Notes under the pieces: model-generated
Seen by the model: only the letters and a program-made list of their open reading frames with translations
The model's database searches: none
What the model was told of the DNA's origin: nothing
Shown: one piece after another, positions 17,022 to 25,117 of the stretch
Position numbering within the stretch: the stretch's first letter is position 1
How the letters are laid out: the number at the start of each line of letters is the position of its first letter
Program-made: the position numbers and the translations under genes
NCBI GenBank assembly: GCA_052035235.1
Contig: JBPOHT010000015.1
Coordinates: 15,045 to 79,044, forward strand
Direction: 5' to 3'
Origin: Solimonas_A sp052035235
Lineage (GTDB): Bacteria; Pseudomonadota; Gammaproteobacteria; Nevskiales; Nevskiaceae
Length of the DNA: 64,000 nucleotides

Positions 17022-17738
17022 TCAGCGCAACAGCAGGCCGCCGTCCACGGCCAGCGACTGCCCGGTGATGTAGGAAGCGGCCGGCGAGGCCAGGAACAGC
17101 ACGGCGCCGGCAATGTCCGCGGGCTGGCCGAAGCGGCGCTGCGGGATCGTGCGCAGCAGCGCCTTGCTGGCAGCTTCGGCCTCGCGGGCTTCGGCGGTCA
17201 TGCGGGTTTCGACGAAGCCCGGCGCCACCAGGTTCACGCGCAGGCCGTCATGCGCCCACTGGTCGGCCAGCGCACGCGTCAGGCCCAGCAGGCCGGCCTT
17301 GCTCGCGGTGTAGGCCGGGGTCTTGCGCATCGACAGGAAGCCGGCCACCGAACCGATATTGACGATGCAGCCACCGCGCGCCGCCAGCACCGCTTGGAAG
17401 CGGTAGCAGAGATCGGCCGCGGCGGTGAGGTTGACCTCCAGGGTCTCGGCGAACTGCTCGATGCGGTATTCGTCCGCCGCCGCCTGGCCGGCATTGTTCA
17501 CCAGCACGTCCAGCGCCGGGATGGCGGCCGCCAGGGCCGCGCGGCCCTCGGCCTCCTGCAGCCGCAGGCGGTGGTAGCGGAAGCGCCCGAGGTCATCCTC
17601 GTAGTCCGCCGGTCCGGCACGCGTGCCGGTGACGTGAACGCTCGCGCCGGCGTCGGCAAAGGCGCTGGCGATCGCCAGGCCGATGCCCTGGGCACCGCCG
17701 GTGACCAGCACCTGCCTGCCGGAGAAGTCCAGGCGCAT
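17022..17738 (-). CDS. Short-chain dehydrogenase/reductase (SDR)
   Basis: Classical SDR, 238 residues. The cofactor motif is TGGAQGIG at about residues 13-20, the NNAG motif at 81-84, and the catalytic Ser130, Tyr143 and Lys147 are in IVNIGSVAG and YTASK. It interconverts a hydroxyl and a keto group using NAD(P)H. The start codon overlaps the stop of the GMC gene (TGATG at 17740-17736), so both are made in step. The C-terminal PAASYITGQSLAVDGG is the normal family ending. Substrate unknown. Confidence 0.93.
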   Translation of the reverse strand: MRLDFSGRQVLVTGGAQGIGLAIASAFADAGASVHVTGTRAGPADYEDDLGRFRYHRLRLQEAEGRAALAAAIPALDVLVNNAGQAAADEYRIEQFAETLEVNLTAAADLCYRFQAVLAARGGCIVNIGSVAGFLSMRKTPAYTASKAGLLGLTRALADQWAHDGLRVNLVAPGFVETRMTAEAREAEAASKALLRTIPQRRFGQPADIAGAVLFLASPAASYITGQSLAVDGGLLLR

Positions 17739-19330
17739 CAGGCGCCCCGGATCAGGTCGGCGGCGCGCCAGGCCATGGCCATGGTCGGCGCGGCGGTATT
17801 GCCCGAGGGAATCTGCGGCATCACCGAGGCATCGATCACGCGCAGGCCCTCGACGCCGCGCACGCGCAGCGCGGGGTCCACCACCGAGGCGGCGTCGGCA
17901 CCCATGCGGCAGGTGCCCACGGCGTGGTAGCCGCAGGTGCCCTCGGCGTCATAGGCCTCGATCATCTGGGCGTCGCTGGCGCAGGCCGGGCCGGGATAGG
18001 TCTCCTCCGCCACCAGTTCGCGCAGCGGAGACTGCGAGGTCCAGCGGCGCGCGGCGCGCACCACCGCCGCCATCACCTCGCGGTCCTGCGCGGTGCTGCG
18101 GTAGTTGGGCCGGATCGCCGGCAGCTCCGCCGGATCGGCCGAGCGGATCTCCAGGGAGCCGCGCGACTCGGGCCGCAGCGGGTAGGCCACGATGTGCATG
18201 CCGGGGAAGCGCTCGAGCTTCTGCCGGTTGGAGTCGCGGTCGAAACTGAAGGGGGCCATCAGGAACTGGATGTCGGGCCGCTCCAGCTCCGGGCGGCTCT
18301 TGATCCAGGCACCGATCTCGTAGGTGGCGGCGGCCATCGGCCCGGTGCGCTTCAGGAAGTATTCGGCCGTGACCTTCAGCAGGTTCAGGCCGCTGAACAG
18401 CGGGTTCTGCGACAGCGGCTCGCGCAGCTTCCACTGCATCAGGATGGCGCGGTGCTCGGCCAGGTTCTGCCCCACGCCGGGCAGGTCCCGCAGCACGGCG
18501 ATACCCAGCTTCTCCAGCAGCGGTCTCGGGCCGATGCCGGAGCGCTGCAGGATCACCGGCGAGGCCAGCGTGCCACCGGCCAGGATCACTTCGAGGCCGG
18601 CGTGGAACTCGCGCGCGCCCTTGCGCAGCAGCTCGACCCCGACGGCGCGCTGGCCTTCGAAGCGCACGCGGTCCACCAGCGCGCCGGTGAGGATCGTCAG
18701 GTTGGGGCGGTCGCGGATCGGATCGAGGAAGGCCGTGGCGGCGCTGACGCGGCGTCCGTCATGCACGGTGCGGTCGGCATAGGCGATGCCCTCGGCGTTG
18801 TCCGGCTGGTTGGCATCCGGCTTGCGCGGCAGGCCCATGGCCACGCCGGCTTCCACCATGGCTTCGCTCAGGCGATCGCGCTGAGGCGACACCGTGACCT
18901 TCAGCGGGCCGCTGCCGCCGCGCGAAGCCGAGGCGCCGCCCTCGTAGGATTCCAGTGCGCGGTAGGCCGCCTCGATCTTCGGCCAGCCCCAGTCGGCGCT
19001 GGTCTGCGCCGCCAGCGCCTCGAAGTCCGCCGGCTGGCCGCGCACGTACATCATGCCGTTGACCGAGGTGGAGCCACCCAGCACCTTGCCGCGCAGCCAG
19101 TTCTCCGGCTTGCCGCCGGTGCCCGCTTCCGGCTCGGTGGGAAACGGCCAGGCGTAGCCCGGGTGGAACAACATCTTGCCCAGGCCCTTGGGCATGGAGA
19201 TCAGCGGGTGGCGGTGATGCGGACCGGCCTCGATCAGCAGCACGGAACACTCCGGCCGCTCCGAGAGGCGATTCGCCAGCACGCAGCCTGCCGCACCCGC
19301 GCCGACGATCACGTAGTCGTACACCTGCAT
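17738..19330 (-). CDS. GMC family oxidoreductase
   Basis: Second FAD-dependent GMC alcohol dehydrogenase, 530 residues. It has VGAGAAGCVLANRLSERP near the N-terminus, the signature GKVLGGSTSVNGMMYVRG at about 80-97, catalytic HAVGTCRMG near 463, and the C-terminal SGNTAAPTMAMAW. The ATG at 19330 is used because AAGGAG precedes it by about 7 bases; an alternative start two codons earlier is possible. It is only moderately like the GMC gene at 1359, so the substrate probably differs. It lies between Rieske gene 3 (79 bases upstream) and the coupled SDR gene. Confidence 0.92.
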   Translation of the reverse strand: MQVYDYVIVGAGAAGCVLANRLSERPECSVLLIEAGPHHRHPLISMPKGLGKMLFHPGYAWPFPTEPEAGTGGKPENWLRGKVLGGSTSVNGMMYVRGQPADFEALAAQTSADWGWPKIEAAYRALESYEGGASASRGGSGPLKVTVSPQRDRLSEAMVEAGVAMGLPRKPDANQPDNAEGIAYADRTVHDGRRVSAATAFLDPIRDRPNLTILTGALVDRVRFEGQRAVGVELLRKGAREFHAGLEVILAGGTLASPVILQRSGIGPRPLLEKLGIAVLRDLPGVGQNLAEHRAILMQWKLREPLSQNPLFSGLNLLKVTAEYFLKRTGPMAAATYEIGAWIKSRPELERPDIQFLMAPFSFDRDSNRQKLERFPGMHIVAYPLRPESRGSLEIRSADPAELPAIRPNYRSTAQDREVMAAVVRAARRWTSQSPLRELVAEETYPGPACASDAQMIEAYDAEGTCGYHAVGTCRMGADAASVVDPALRVRGVEGLRVIDASVMPQIPSGNTAAPTMAMAWRAADLIRGA

Positions 19331-19409
19331 CACCACTCTCCTTGCTCGACACCTGTTTGCGGCGGACGATGCATCGCCGTCCGCCGCTATCCGAATACCC
19401 GGCGCGCCC

Positions 19410-20582
19410 TCAGGCCGCCGTCGCGTGCTGCGGCGCCACGAATTCCTCGACCACGTCGTGGAAGCGGCGCACGCCCTGCTCCATGCCGCCTAGCGTCACC
19501 CGCTGCAGCGCCCCGGTCTGCAGGCCGGACTGGCACAGTTCCGCGGCGTAGAAGTCCTCGTTGCCGAAGGCCTCCGACATCAGCTTGAAGGAGCGCTCGT
19601 GCAGGTCTTCCATTGCCGGATCGCCGCTATCGGGCTCCACCAGCATGGCGTAGCGCACCTGCGTGCGGTCCAGCCCCACCGGTGTCAGGAACATCAGGCT
19701 GACGTAGGTCGGGCTGGTCACCACGATGACGCTGGGGAAGACGATGTAGGCGTAGACCACCGACTTGCGCAGCTCCGGCCAGGACAGGCTGACGTGGTCG
19801 GAGCAGAAGCCCTTGCGGCTGCCGGAGGACTGTCGCAGGTGCCGGCCTATGCGCTCGATCATCTGCGGTGCATCGACGAAGAAGCGCGCCAGCGTCTTCG
19901 CATGCAGGCGGGTGACGTGGTAGCCCTCCAGGAAGGCATCCGACACCAGCTTCCAGTTGGCCTTGATCTCGTAGTCCTTGCCGCGGAAGACCCGCATCTG
20001 GCCCAGGCCGATGGAGCTGAAGTCGTCGATCAGCGCGGGGCCGATGCTTTCGTCGTCCATCTTCTGGCCGCGGTCCAGCGAGACCCAGACCAGGCCGGCG
20101 GCCTCGCGGCAGGGCAGCGCCGCCAGGCCGAGGGCGTCCTTGTCCAGGCCGACGAAGCACTCCTGGCGCGGCACGCCGATCAGCTTGCCGTCGAGGTTGT
20201 AGGTCCAGGCGTGGTAGGGACAGTTGAGCTTGAGGCTGCTGGCGTGCTCGCCGCAGGCCACCAGGCGCGTGCCGCGATGGCTGCAGGCATTCAGGAAGGC
20301 CTTCACCTCCCCCGCCTTGTTGCGCGTGACCACCACCGGCACGCCGGCCAGTTCGATCCCGCGGTAGCTGCCCGGCGCGGGCAGGTCCTGCGACAGCAGC
20401 ACCGGCACCGGCAGGCCGGAAAAGATCGCCTTGCCCTCCCGCGCGAACAGCGCCGGATCCAGGTAGGCCTCGGCCTCGACGAAGCTCGTGCAGGGCTCGA
20501 TCCCGGCCATTTCCGGGCTGGCCAGGTGCAGCGCCGCCTCGTATTGCCCCTTGGAAGCTTGCCTTGGACTGGCAGGTTTCAT
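19410..20582 (-). CDS. Rieske [2Fe-2S] ring-hydroxylating oxygenase, alpha subunit (3 of 3)
   Basis: Rieske oxygenase catalytic subunit, 390 residues. Cluster ligands are Cys100/His102 (ACSHRGT) and Cys121/His124 (CPYHAWTY); the mononuclear iron site is in EGYHVTRLHAK. It shares long patterns with Rieske gene 1 (positions 4767-5954), including the CPYHAWTY motif, the VFPSxIVVTSP-like strand and the C-terminal NEDFYAAELCQSGLQTGAL. It is the first gene of the Rieske-GMC-SDR-ALDH operon and is divergent from the ADP-forming acyl-CoA synthetase. Electrons must come from elsewhere, because no reductase or beta subunit is encoded in this operon. Confidence 0.93.
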   Translation of the reverse strand: MKPASPRQASKGQYEAALHLASPEMAGIEPCTSFVEAEAYLDPALFAREGKAIFSGLPVPVLLSQDLPAPGSYRGIELAGVPVVVTRNKAGEVKAFLNACSHRGTRLVACGEHASSLKLNCPYHAWTYNLDGKLIGVPRQECFVGLDKDALGLAALPCREAAGLVWVSLDRGQKMDDESIGPALIDDFSSIGLGQMRVFRGKDYEIKANWKLVSDAFLEGYHVTRLHAKTLARFFVDAPQMIERIGRHLRQSSGSRKGFCSDHVSLSWPELRKSVVYAYIVFPSVIVVTSPTYVSLMFLTPVGLDRTQVRYAMLVEPDSGDPAMEDLHERSFKLMSEAFGNEDFYAAELCQSGLQTGALQRVTLGGMEQGVRRFHDVVEEFVAPQHATAA

Positions 20583-20609
20583 GGTTCGCCCCTTGTTTAA
20601 CCCGGCCAG

Positions 20610-20632
20610 AATATCTTATCGTCTTAGATATT
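20610..20632. promoter_or_regulatory. Inverted repeat AATATCT-n9-AGATATT in a divergent promoter
   Basis: Perfect 7-bp arms in an AT-rich pocket between the divergent Rieske 3 operon and the ADP-forming synthetase operon. It is a good operator candidate for joint control of both. The regulator is not known; no regulator gene is adjacent. Confidence 0.5.
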
Positions 20633-20678
20633 GTACAGACCATATGCGGACCTGCTCCGCCCGCCCTGAGGAGGGCCC

Positions 20679-22802
20679 GTGAGCCTCATGAACCCGAACC
20701 TTTCCACTGCCCGCCCGGCCATCGAACGGCTATTCGAACCGCATTCGATAGCGCTGGTCGGTGCCACCGAGCGTTCCATCTGGTCCATCGCGGCCGTGGA
20801 CAACCTCAAGCGCTCCGGCTACGCCGGCAAGATCCACATGGTGAATCCCAAGGGCGGCACCATCTTCGGGCGCCAGGCCTACACCAGCGTGGTGGAGATC
20901 GGCGAGCCGGTGGATGCCGCGCTACTGATGGTCCCCGAGTCGAAGATGCTGGACGTGTTCGACGACCTGAAGGCGGCGCAGGTGGGCGGCGTGGTGATCC
21001 TGTCTTCCGGCTTCGCCGAGACCGGCGACGAAGGCGCCGAGCGCCAGCGGCAGATCGCCGCCAAGGCGCGCGAGTACGGCATCCGCATCATCGGCCCCAA
21101 CTGCCTGGGCTTTGCCAACTTCACCGCCAACACCCCGATCTGGACCACGCCGCTGCGCCGTGGCCTGCCGGGTGCCAGCCTCGCGGTGGTGTCGCAGAGC
21201 GGTGCGCTGGCCAGCCAGCTGGAACAGTTCGCCTACCAGCAGCGCGTGGGCCTGACCCACATGATCTCCACCGGCAACGAAGCCGATCTCAACGTCGCCG
21301 ACGCCATCGAATACCTCGCCGGCCGGCCCGAGCCGAAGGCCATCGCCCTGTTCCTGGAGTCGGTGCGCGACCCGGCCCGCTTCGAGCAGGCCGTGGCCGC
21401 CGCTACGGCCGCCGACAAGCGCATCGTGGTGCTCAAGGTCGGCAGCAGCGAGGCCACCGCGCGCGCCGCGCAGGCCCATACCGGCTCCCTGGTGGGCAAT
21501 GACCGCGTGTTTGACGCGCTGTGCCGCCGCCTCGGCCTGATCCGCGTCAGCTCGCTGGAAGAGCTGATCGTCACCGCCGACCTCGCCGGGCGGCTGGACC
21601 GGATCCAGGCGCCGGGCATCGCCTTCATCGCCATGTCGGGTGGCATGTGCGAGATCGCCACCGACCAGGCCGAAGCCGACGGCCTGTCGCTGCCGGAACT
21701 GGCGCCCGAAACACTCAAGACCCTGCGCGAGGTACTGCCCACCATGGCCACGCCCAACAATCCGCTCGACGTGACCGGCGCGGCGATGCTGGAGCAGGAA
21801 CTGGTTACCAAGGCCATCGCCGCTATCGCGCAGGACCCGAAGATCGGCTTGGTGGCCTTCACCTTCGATGCACCGGTGAAGGCCGACGAGCGCGGTTTCG
21901 CGCGCAGCTTCCTCAAGCACATCGGCGCCGGCTTCGCCGCCGCCGGCAAGCCCTGCCTGCTGACCAGCCACACCTTCAGCGGCGTCAGCGCCGACGGTCG
22001 CGCGCTGGCCGACGAGTTCGGCATCGTCTACAGCGGCGGTGGCGTGCGTCACAGCCTCAAGGCCCTGTCGCTGCTGGCCAAGGCTGGCGCCGCCGCCCGG
22101 CCGGCCGCGAGCACCGCCGCCGCGCCGGCGAAGCGACCGGTCTCGGAGCGCGAGGTGCTGGAGCACCTCGCCGCGCAGGGCGTGCCGGTGATCCCCGCGC
22201 ACATCGTGCGCTCCGCCGACGAAGCTGCCGCCGCGGCGCGCGGCGAGACCGATCCGGTGGTGCTCAAGATCGCCTCACCGGACATCCAGCACAAGACCGA
22301 GGTCGGTGGCGTCGTGCTGAACCTGCGTGGCGAGGCCGAGGTGCGCGCCGCCTACGAACGCATCGTGGCCAGCGTGAAGGCCGCAAAGCCGGAGGCGCGC
22401 ATCGACGGCGTGATCGTCTCGCCGATGCGCGGCAAGGGCACCGAGCTGTTCGTCGGCACGCTGCGCGATCCGCAATGGGGCCCGGCCATCGCCGTGGGCC
22501 TGGGCGGCATCTTCGTGGAAGCGCTCAAGGACACCAGCCTGCGCCTGCTGCCGATCACCGAGCAGGACGCGCTGGAGATGCTCGGCGAACTGCGCGGCAG
22601 GGCGCTGCTCGACGGCTTCCGCGGTACCCCGGCGGTGGACCGCCAGGCCGCCGCCCGCGCCATCGTCGCCATCGGCAACGCTGCCCTGGCCCTGGGGCCG
22701 GAACTGCTGTCGCTGGAAGTGAATCCCCTGCTGGCCCGCGGCGCGGCCGTGGAAGCCCTCGACGGTGTCGCCGAATGGAGTGCCGATCATGTCCAGGCCT
22801 GA
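20679..22802 (+). CDS. ADP-forming acyl-CoA synthetase (acetate-CoA ligase type)
   Basis: NDP-forming acyl-CoA ligase with fused subunits, 707 residues: a CoA-binding Rossmann domain (about 15-135, SIALVGATERSIWSIAAVDN), succinyl-CoA-synthetase-like flavodoxin domains (about 150-460, VVSQSGALASQLEQFA, IAFIAMSGGMCEIATDQ) and an ATP-grasp domain (about 480-700, VVLKIASPDIQHKTEVGGV). It makes acyl-CoA with ATP to ADP, or runs in reverse. GTG at 20679 is used as start, with AGGAGG four bases upstream; an ATG nine bases later is possible. It is the first gene of an operon with a thiolase-hydratase fusion and an acyl-CoA dehydrogenase. Related enzymes act on medium or branched acids such as citronellate or pimelate; specificity is unknown. 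Confidence 0.92.
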   Translation: MSLMNPNLSTARPAIERLFEPHSIALVGATERSIWSIAAVDNLKRSGYAGKIHMVNPKGGTIFGRQAYTSVVEIGEPVDAALLMVPESKMLDVFDDLKAAQVGGVVILSSGFAETGDEGAERQRQIAAKAREYGIRIIGPNCLGFANFTANTPIWTTPLRRGLPGASLAVVSQSGALASQLEQFAYQQRVGLTHMISTGNEADLNVADAIEYLAGRPEPKAIALFLESVRDPARFEQAVAAATAADKRIVVLKVGSSEATARAAQAHTGSLVGNDRVFDALCRRLGLIRVSSLEELIVTADLAGRLDRIQAPGIAFIAMSGGMCEIATDQAEADGLSLPELAPETLKTLREVLPTMATPNNPLDVTGAAMLEQELVTKAIAAIAQDPKIGLVAFTFDAPVKADERGFARSFLKHIGAGFAAAGKPCLLTSHTFSGVSADGRALADEFGIVYSGGGVRHSLKALSLLAKAGAAARPAASTAAAPAKRPVSEREVLEHLAAQGVPVIPAHIVRSADEAAAAARGETDPVVLKIASPDIQHKTEVGGVVLNLRGEAEVRAAYERIVASVKAAKPEARIDGVIVSPMRGKGTELFVGTLRDPQWGPAIAVGLGGIFVEALKDTSLRLLPITEQDALEMLGELRGRALLDGFRGTPAVDRQAAARAIVAIGNAALALGPELLSLEVNPLLARGAAVEALDGVAEWSADHVQA

Positions 22803-25116
22803 GCAGATTCCGGTCATCGTCGGCGTCGGCGAATTCGTCGATCGCCCTGCCCAGCCCGGCGAGGCCCAGGAACCCCTGGCGCTGATGGCCGAGGCCCTGC
22901 GCCAGGCCGACGCCGATGCCGGCGGCGGCTTCCTGTCGCGCGTCGAGTCGCTGGAACTGGTGGGCCTGATCAGCTGGCCCTATGCCGACCCGGTGGGTCA
23001 GCTGTGCCGGCGCATGGACATCCAGCCGCAGTACCGCAACAACGCCCCCATGGGCGGCGAGACGCCGGTGCGCCTGGTGCACCAGGCCGCTCTGCGCATC
23101 GCCCGCGGCGAGATCGCCGTGGCCGCCGTGGTCGGCGGCGAGGCCATGCACGCCCGCTCGCGTGCGAAGAAGGAAAAGGCCAAGCTGGCCTGGACGCCGC
23201 AGCCGCCCGCCGACCAGGTCACGCAGTTCGCCTCCAGCCGCTTCGAGCTCAGCGCCGTGGCCAAGCAGCTTGGCGTCATGGACCCCGCGCAGATCTATCC
23301 GCTCTACGAGATGGCCGCGCAGAAAAGCTGGCAGCAGACGCCGGCTCAGGCCCAGGACGAATCCGCCCGGCTCTGGGCGCAGTACGCCCAGGTTGCCGCG
23401 GAAAACCCTTCGGCCTGGATCACCCGCGCGCCGGACGCCGCGCAGATCGGCACGGTCAGCAAGGACAACCGCCTGATCAACTGGCCCTACCCGAAGTTCA
23501 TGGTGGCCAACCCCAACGTCAACCAGGCGGCAGCGGTGATCGTCACCAGCCTAGCCCAGGCCCGCGCCGCCGGCATCCCGGAGGAACGCATCGTTCACGT
23601 CTGGGGTGGCGCCGACGCGCGCGAGCCGGAGAACTACCTGCTGCGCGACCGCTACGACCGCAGCACTGCCCAGGCCAAGGTGCTGAAGGCCGCGGTGCGG
23701 CTGGCCGGCGGCAAGGCCGAGAGCTTCGATCACCTGGAGCTGTACAGCTGCTTCCCGGTGGTGCCGAAGATGGCCCTGCGCGAGCTCGGGCTGGACCCGC
23801 AGGAACACGTCCCCACGGTCACCGGTGGCCTGTCCTTCTTCGGCGGTCCGCTGAACAACTACATGAGCCACGCCGTCTGCGCGATGGTGCGCAAGCTGCG
23901 CGAACAGCCGCAGAGCCTCGGCCTGCTGTACGGCCAAGGTGGCTACGTCTACAAGCATCATGCCCTGGTGCTGAGCACCCGCGCCGCGCCGGCACCGCTG
24001 GCACTGGAACACTCCGTACAGGCCGCTGCCGACGCCGCGCGCGAGCCGGTTCCCGCCCTGGCCGAGAACTACACCGGCCCGGCGCAAGTGGAGACCTACA
24101 CCGTGCTCTATGCGCGTGACGGCGAGCCGCTGCACGGCATCGTCGTGCTGCGCAGCCCCGACGGCCGCCGCAGCATGGCCAAGGTCGCAGTGGATGATCG
24201 CGAGTCCATGGCGCTGCTGCTCTCAACCGAGCGAAATGCCATCGGCAGCGAGGGTCATGTACGCATCGATCCCTTCGGGCATCCGCTGTGGGAGGCCGGT
24301 GTTCTGCGCGACCGCCGTCAGCTGCCGCGACGCTACTGCAAGGTCGAGCGCGAAGGCCCGCTGACCATCGTCACCATCGACCGCCCGGAAGCGATGAACG
24401 CGCTGCATCCGGCGTCCAACGCCGAGCTGTCGGAGATCTTCGACGAGTTCGCCGCCGACCCCACGCAATGGGTGGCGATCCTGACTGCCTCCGGCAACCG
24501 CGCCTTCTGCACCGGCAACGACCTCAAGTTCACCGCCATGGCGATGGCACGCGGCGAGAGTTTCCTGCCGCCACTGAGCGGATTCGCCGGACTGACCTCG
24601 CGCTTCGACCTCAACAAGCCGGTGATCGCGGCGGTCAACGGGGTCGCCCTCGGCGGCGGCCTGGAGATCGCGCTGGCCTGTGACCTGGTGATCGCCTCGG
24701 AGAACGCACGCTTCGCCCTGCCGGAGCCCAAGGTGGGCCTCGCCGCGGTGGCCGGCGGCCTGCTGCGGCTGCCGCAGCAGATCGGCCTGAAGCGCGCCAT
24801 GGGCATGATCCTCACCGGTCGCCAGGTCTCGGCGCAGGAAGGCGAGGCCCTGGGCTTCGTCAACCAGGTGACCAGTCCGGAGGCACTGATGACCGAAGCG
24901 CGCCGCTGGGCCGCCGACATCATTGCCTGCAGCCCCATGTCGATCCAGGCTTCCAAGGAAGTGGTCCGCAAGGGCATGGACGAGCCCTCGCTGGCCGAGG
25001 CCTCCGCCAACCAGAACCGCTACCCGGCGGTGCGCGCGCTGTTCAAGTCGGCCGACTTCCGTGAGGGGCCGCTGGCCTTCGCGCAGAAGCGCCCGCCGAA
25101 GTGGCAGGGGCAGTAG
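22789..25116 (+). CDS. Thiolase-like (TLP1-type) / enoyl-CoA hydratase fusion protein
   Basis: One uninterrupted 775-residue protein. Residues about 1-400 are thiolase-superfamily (PVIVGVGEFVDRP, NAPMGGETPVRLVH, FDHLELYSCFPVVPKMA, TVTGGLSFFGGPLNNYMSHA). About 400-510 are an extra beta domain like that of mycobacterial thiolase-like protein 1 (YTVLYARDGEPLHGIVVL). About 520-770 are a complete crotonase domain (IVTIDRPEAMNALHPA, GNRAFCTGNDL, VNGVALGGGLEIALACDLVI). It could hydrate an enoyl-CoA and act on the beta-keto product in one polypeptide. A cysteine in the usual nucleophile place is not obvious, so the thiolase half may be non-thiolytic. The start overlaps the upstream gene by 14 bases; ATG at 22789 gives the family N-terminus. 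The downstream gene begins one base after its stop. Confidence 0.88.
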   Translation: MSRPEQIPVIVGVGEFVDRPAQPGEAQEPLALMAEALRQADADAGGGFLSRVESLELVGLISWPYADPVGQLCRRMDIQPQYRNNAPMGGETPVRLVHQAALRIARGEIAVAAVVGGEAMHARSRAKKEKAKLAWTPQPPADQVTQFASSRFELSAVAKQLGVMDPAQIYPLYEMAAQKSWQQTPAQAQDESARLWAQYAQVAAENPSAWITRAPDAAQIGTVSKDNRLINWPYPKFMVANPNVNQAAAVIVTSLAQARAAGIPEERIVHVWGGADAREPENYLLRDRYDRSTAQAKVLKAAVRLAGGKAESFDHLELYSCFPVVPKMALRELGLDPQEHVPTVTGGLSFFGGPLNNYMSHAVCAMVRKLREQPQSLGLLYGQGGYVYKHHALVLSTRAAPAPLALEHSVQAAADAAREPVPALAENYTGPAQVETYTVLYARDGEPLHGIVVLRSPDGRRSMAKVAVDDRESMALLLSTERNAIGSEGHVRIDPFGHPLWEAGVLRDRRQLPRRYCKVEREGPLTIVTIDRPEAMNALHPASNAELSEIFDEFAADPTQWVAILTASGNRAFCTGNDLKFTAMAMARGESFLPPLSGFAGLTSRFDLNKPVIAAVNGVALGGGLEIALACDLVIASENARFALPEPKVGLAAVAGGLLRLPQQIGLKRAMGMILTGRQVSAQEGEALGFVNQVTSPEALMTEARRWAADIIACSPMSIQASKEVVRKGMDEPSLAEASANQNRYPAVRALFKSADFREGPLAFAQKRPPKWQGQ

Positions 25117-25117
25117 G

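Noticed and set aside
14759..17113. 784-codon minus-strand frame covering the TetR and aldehyde dehydrogenase genes
   Set aside because: Arg/Ala-rich translation without domains, out of frame with the aldehyde dehydrogenase and antisense to the TetR gene.
17924..19588. 554-codon plus-strand frame
   Set aside because: Antisense to the GMC gene at 17738-19330; His/Gln/Gly-rich translation typical of shadows in this window.
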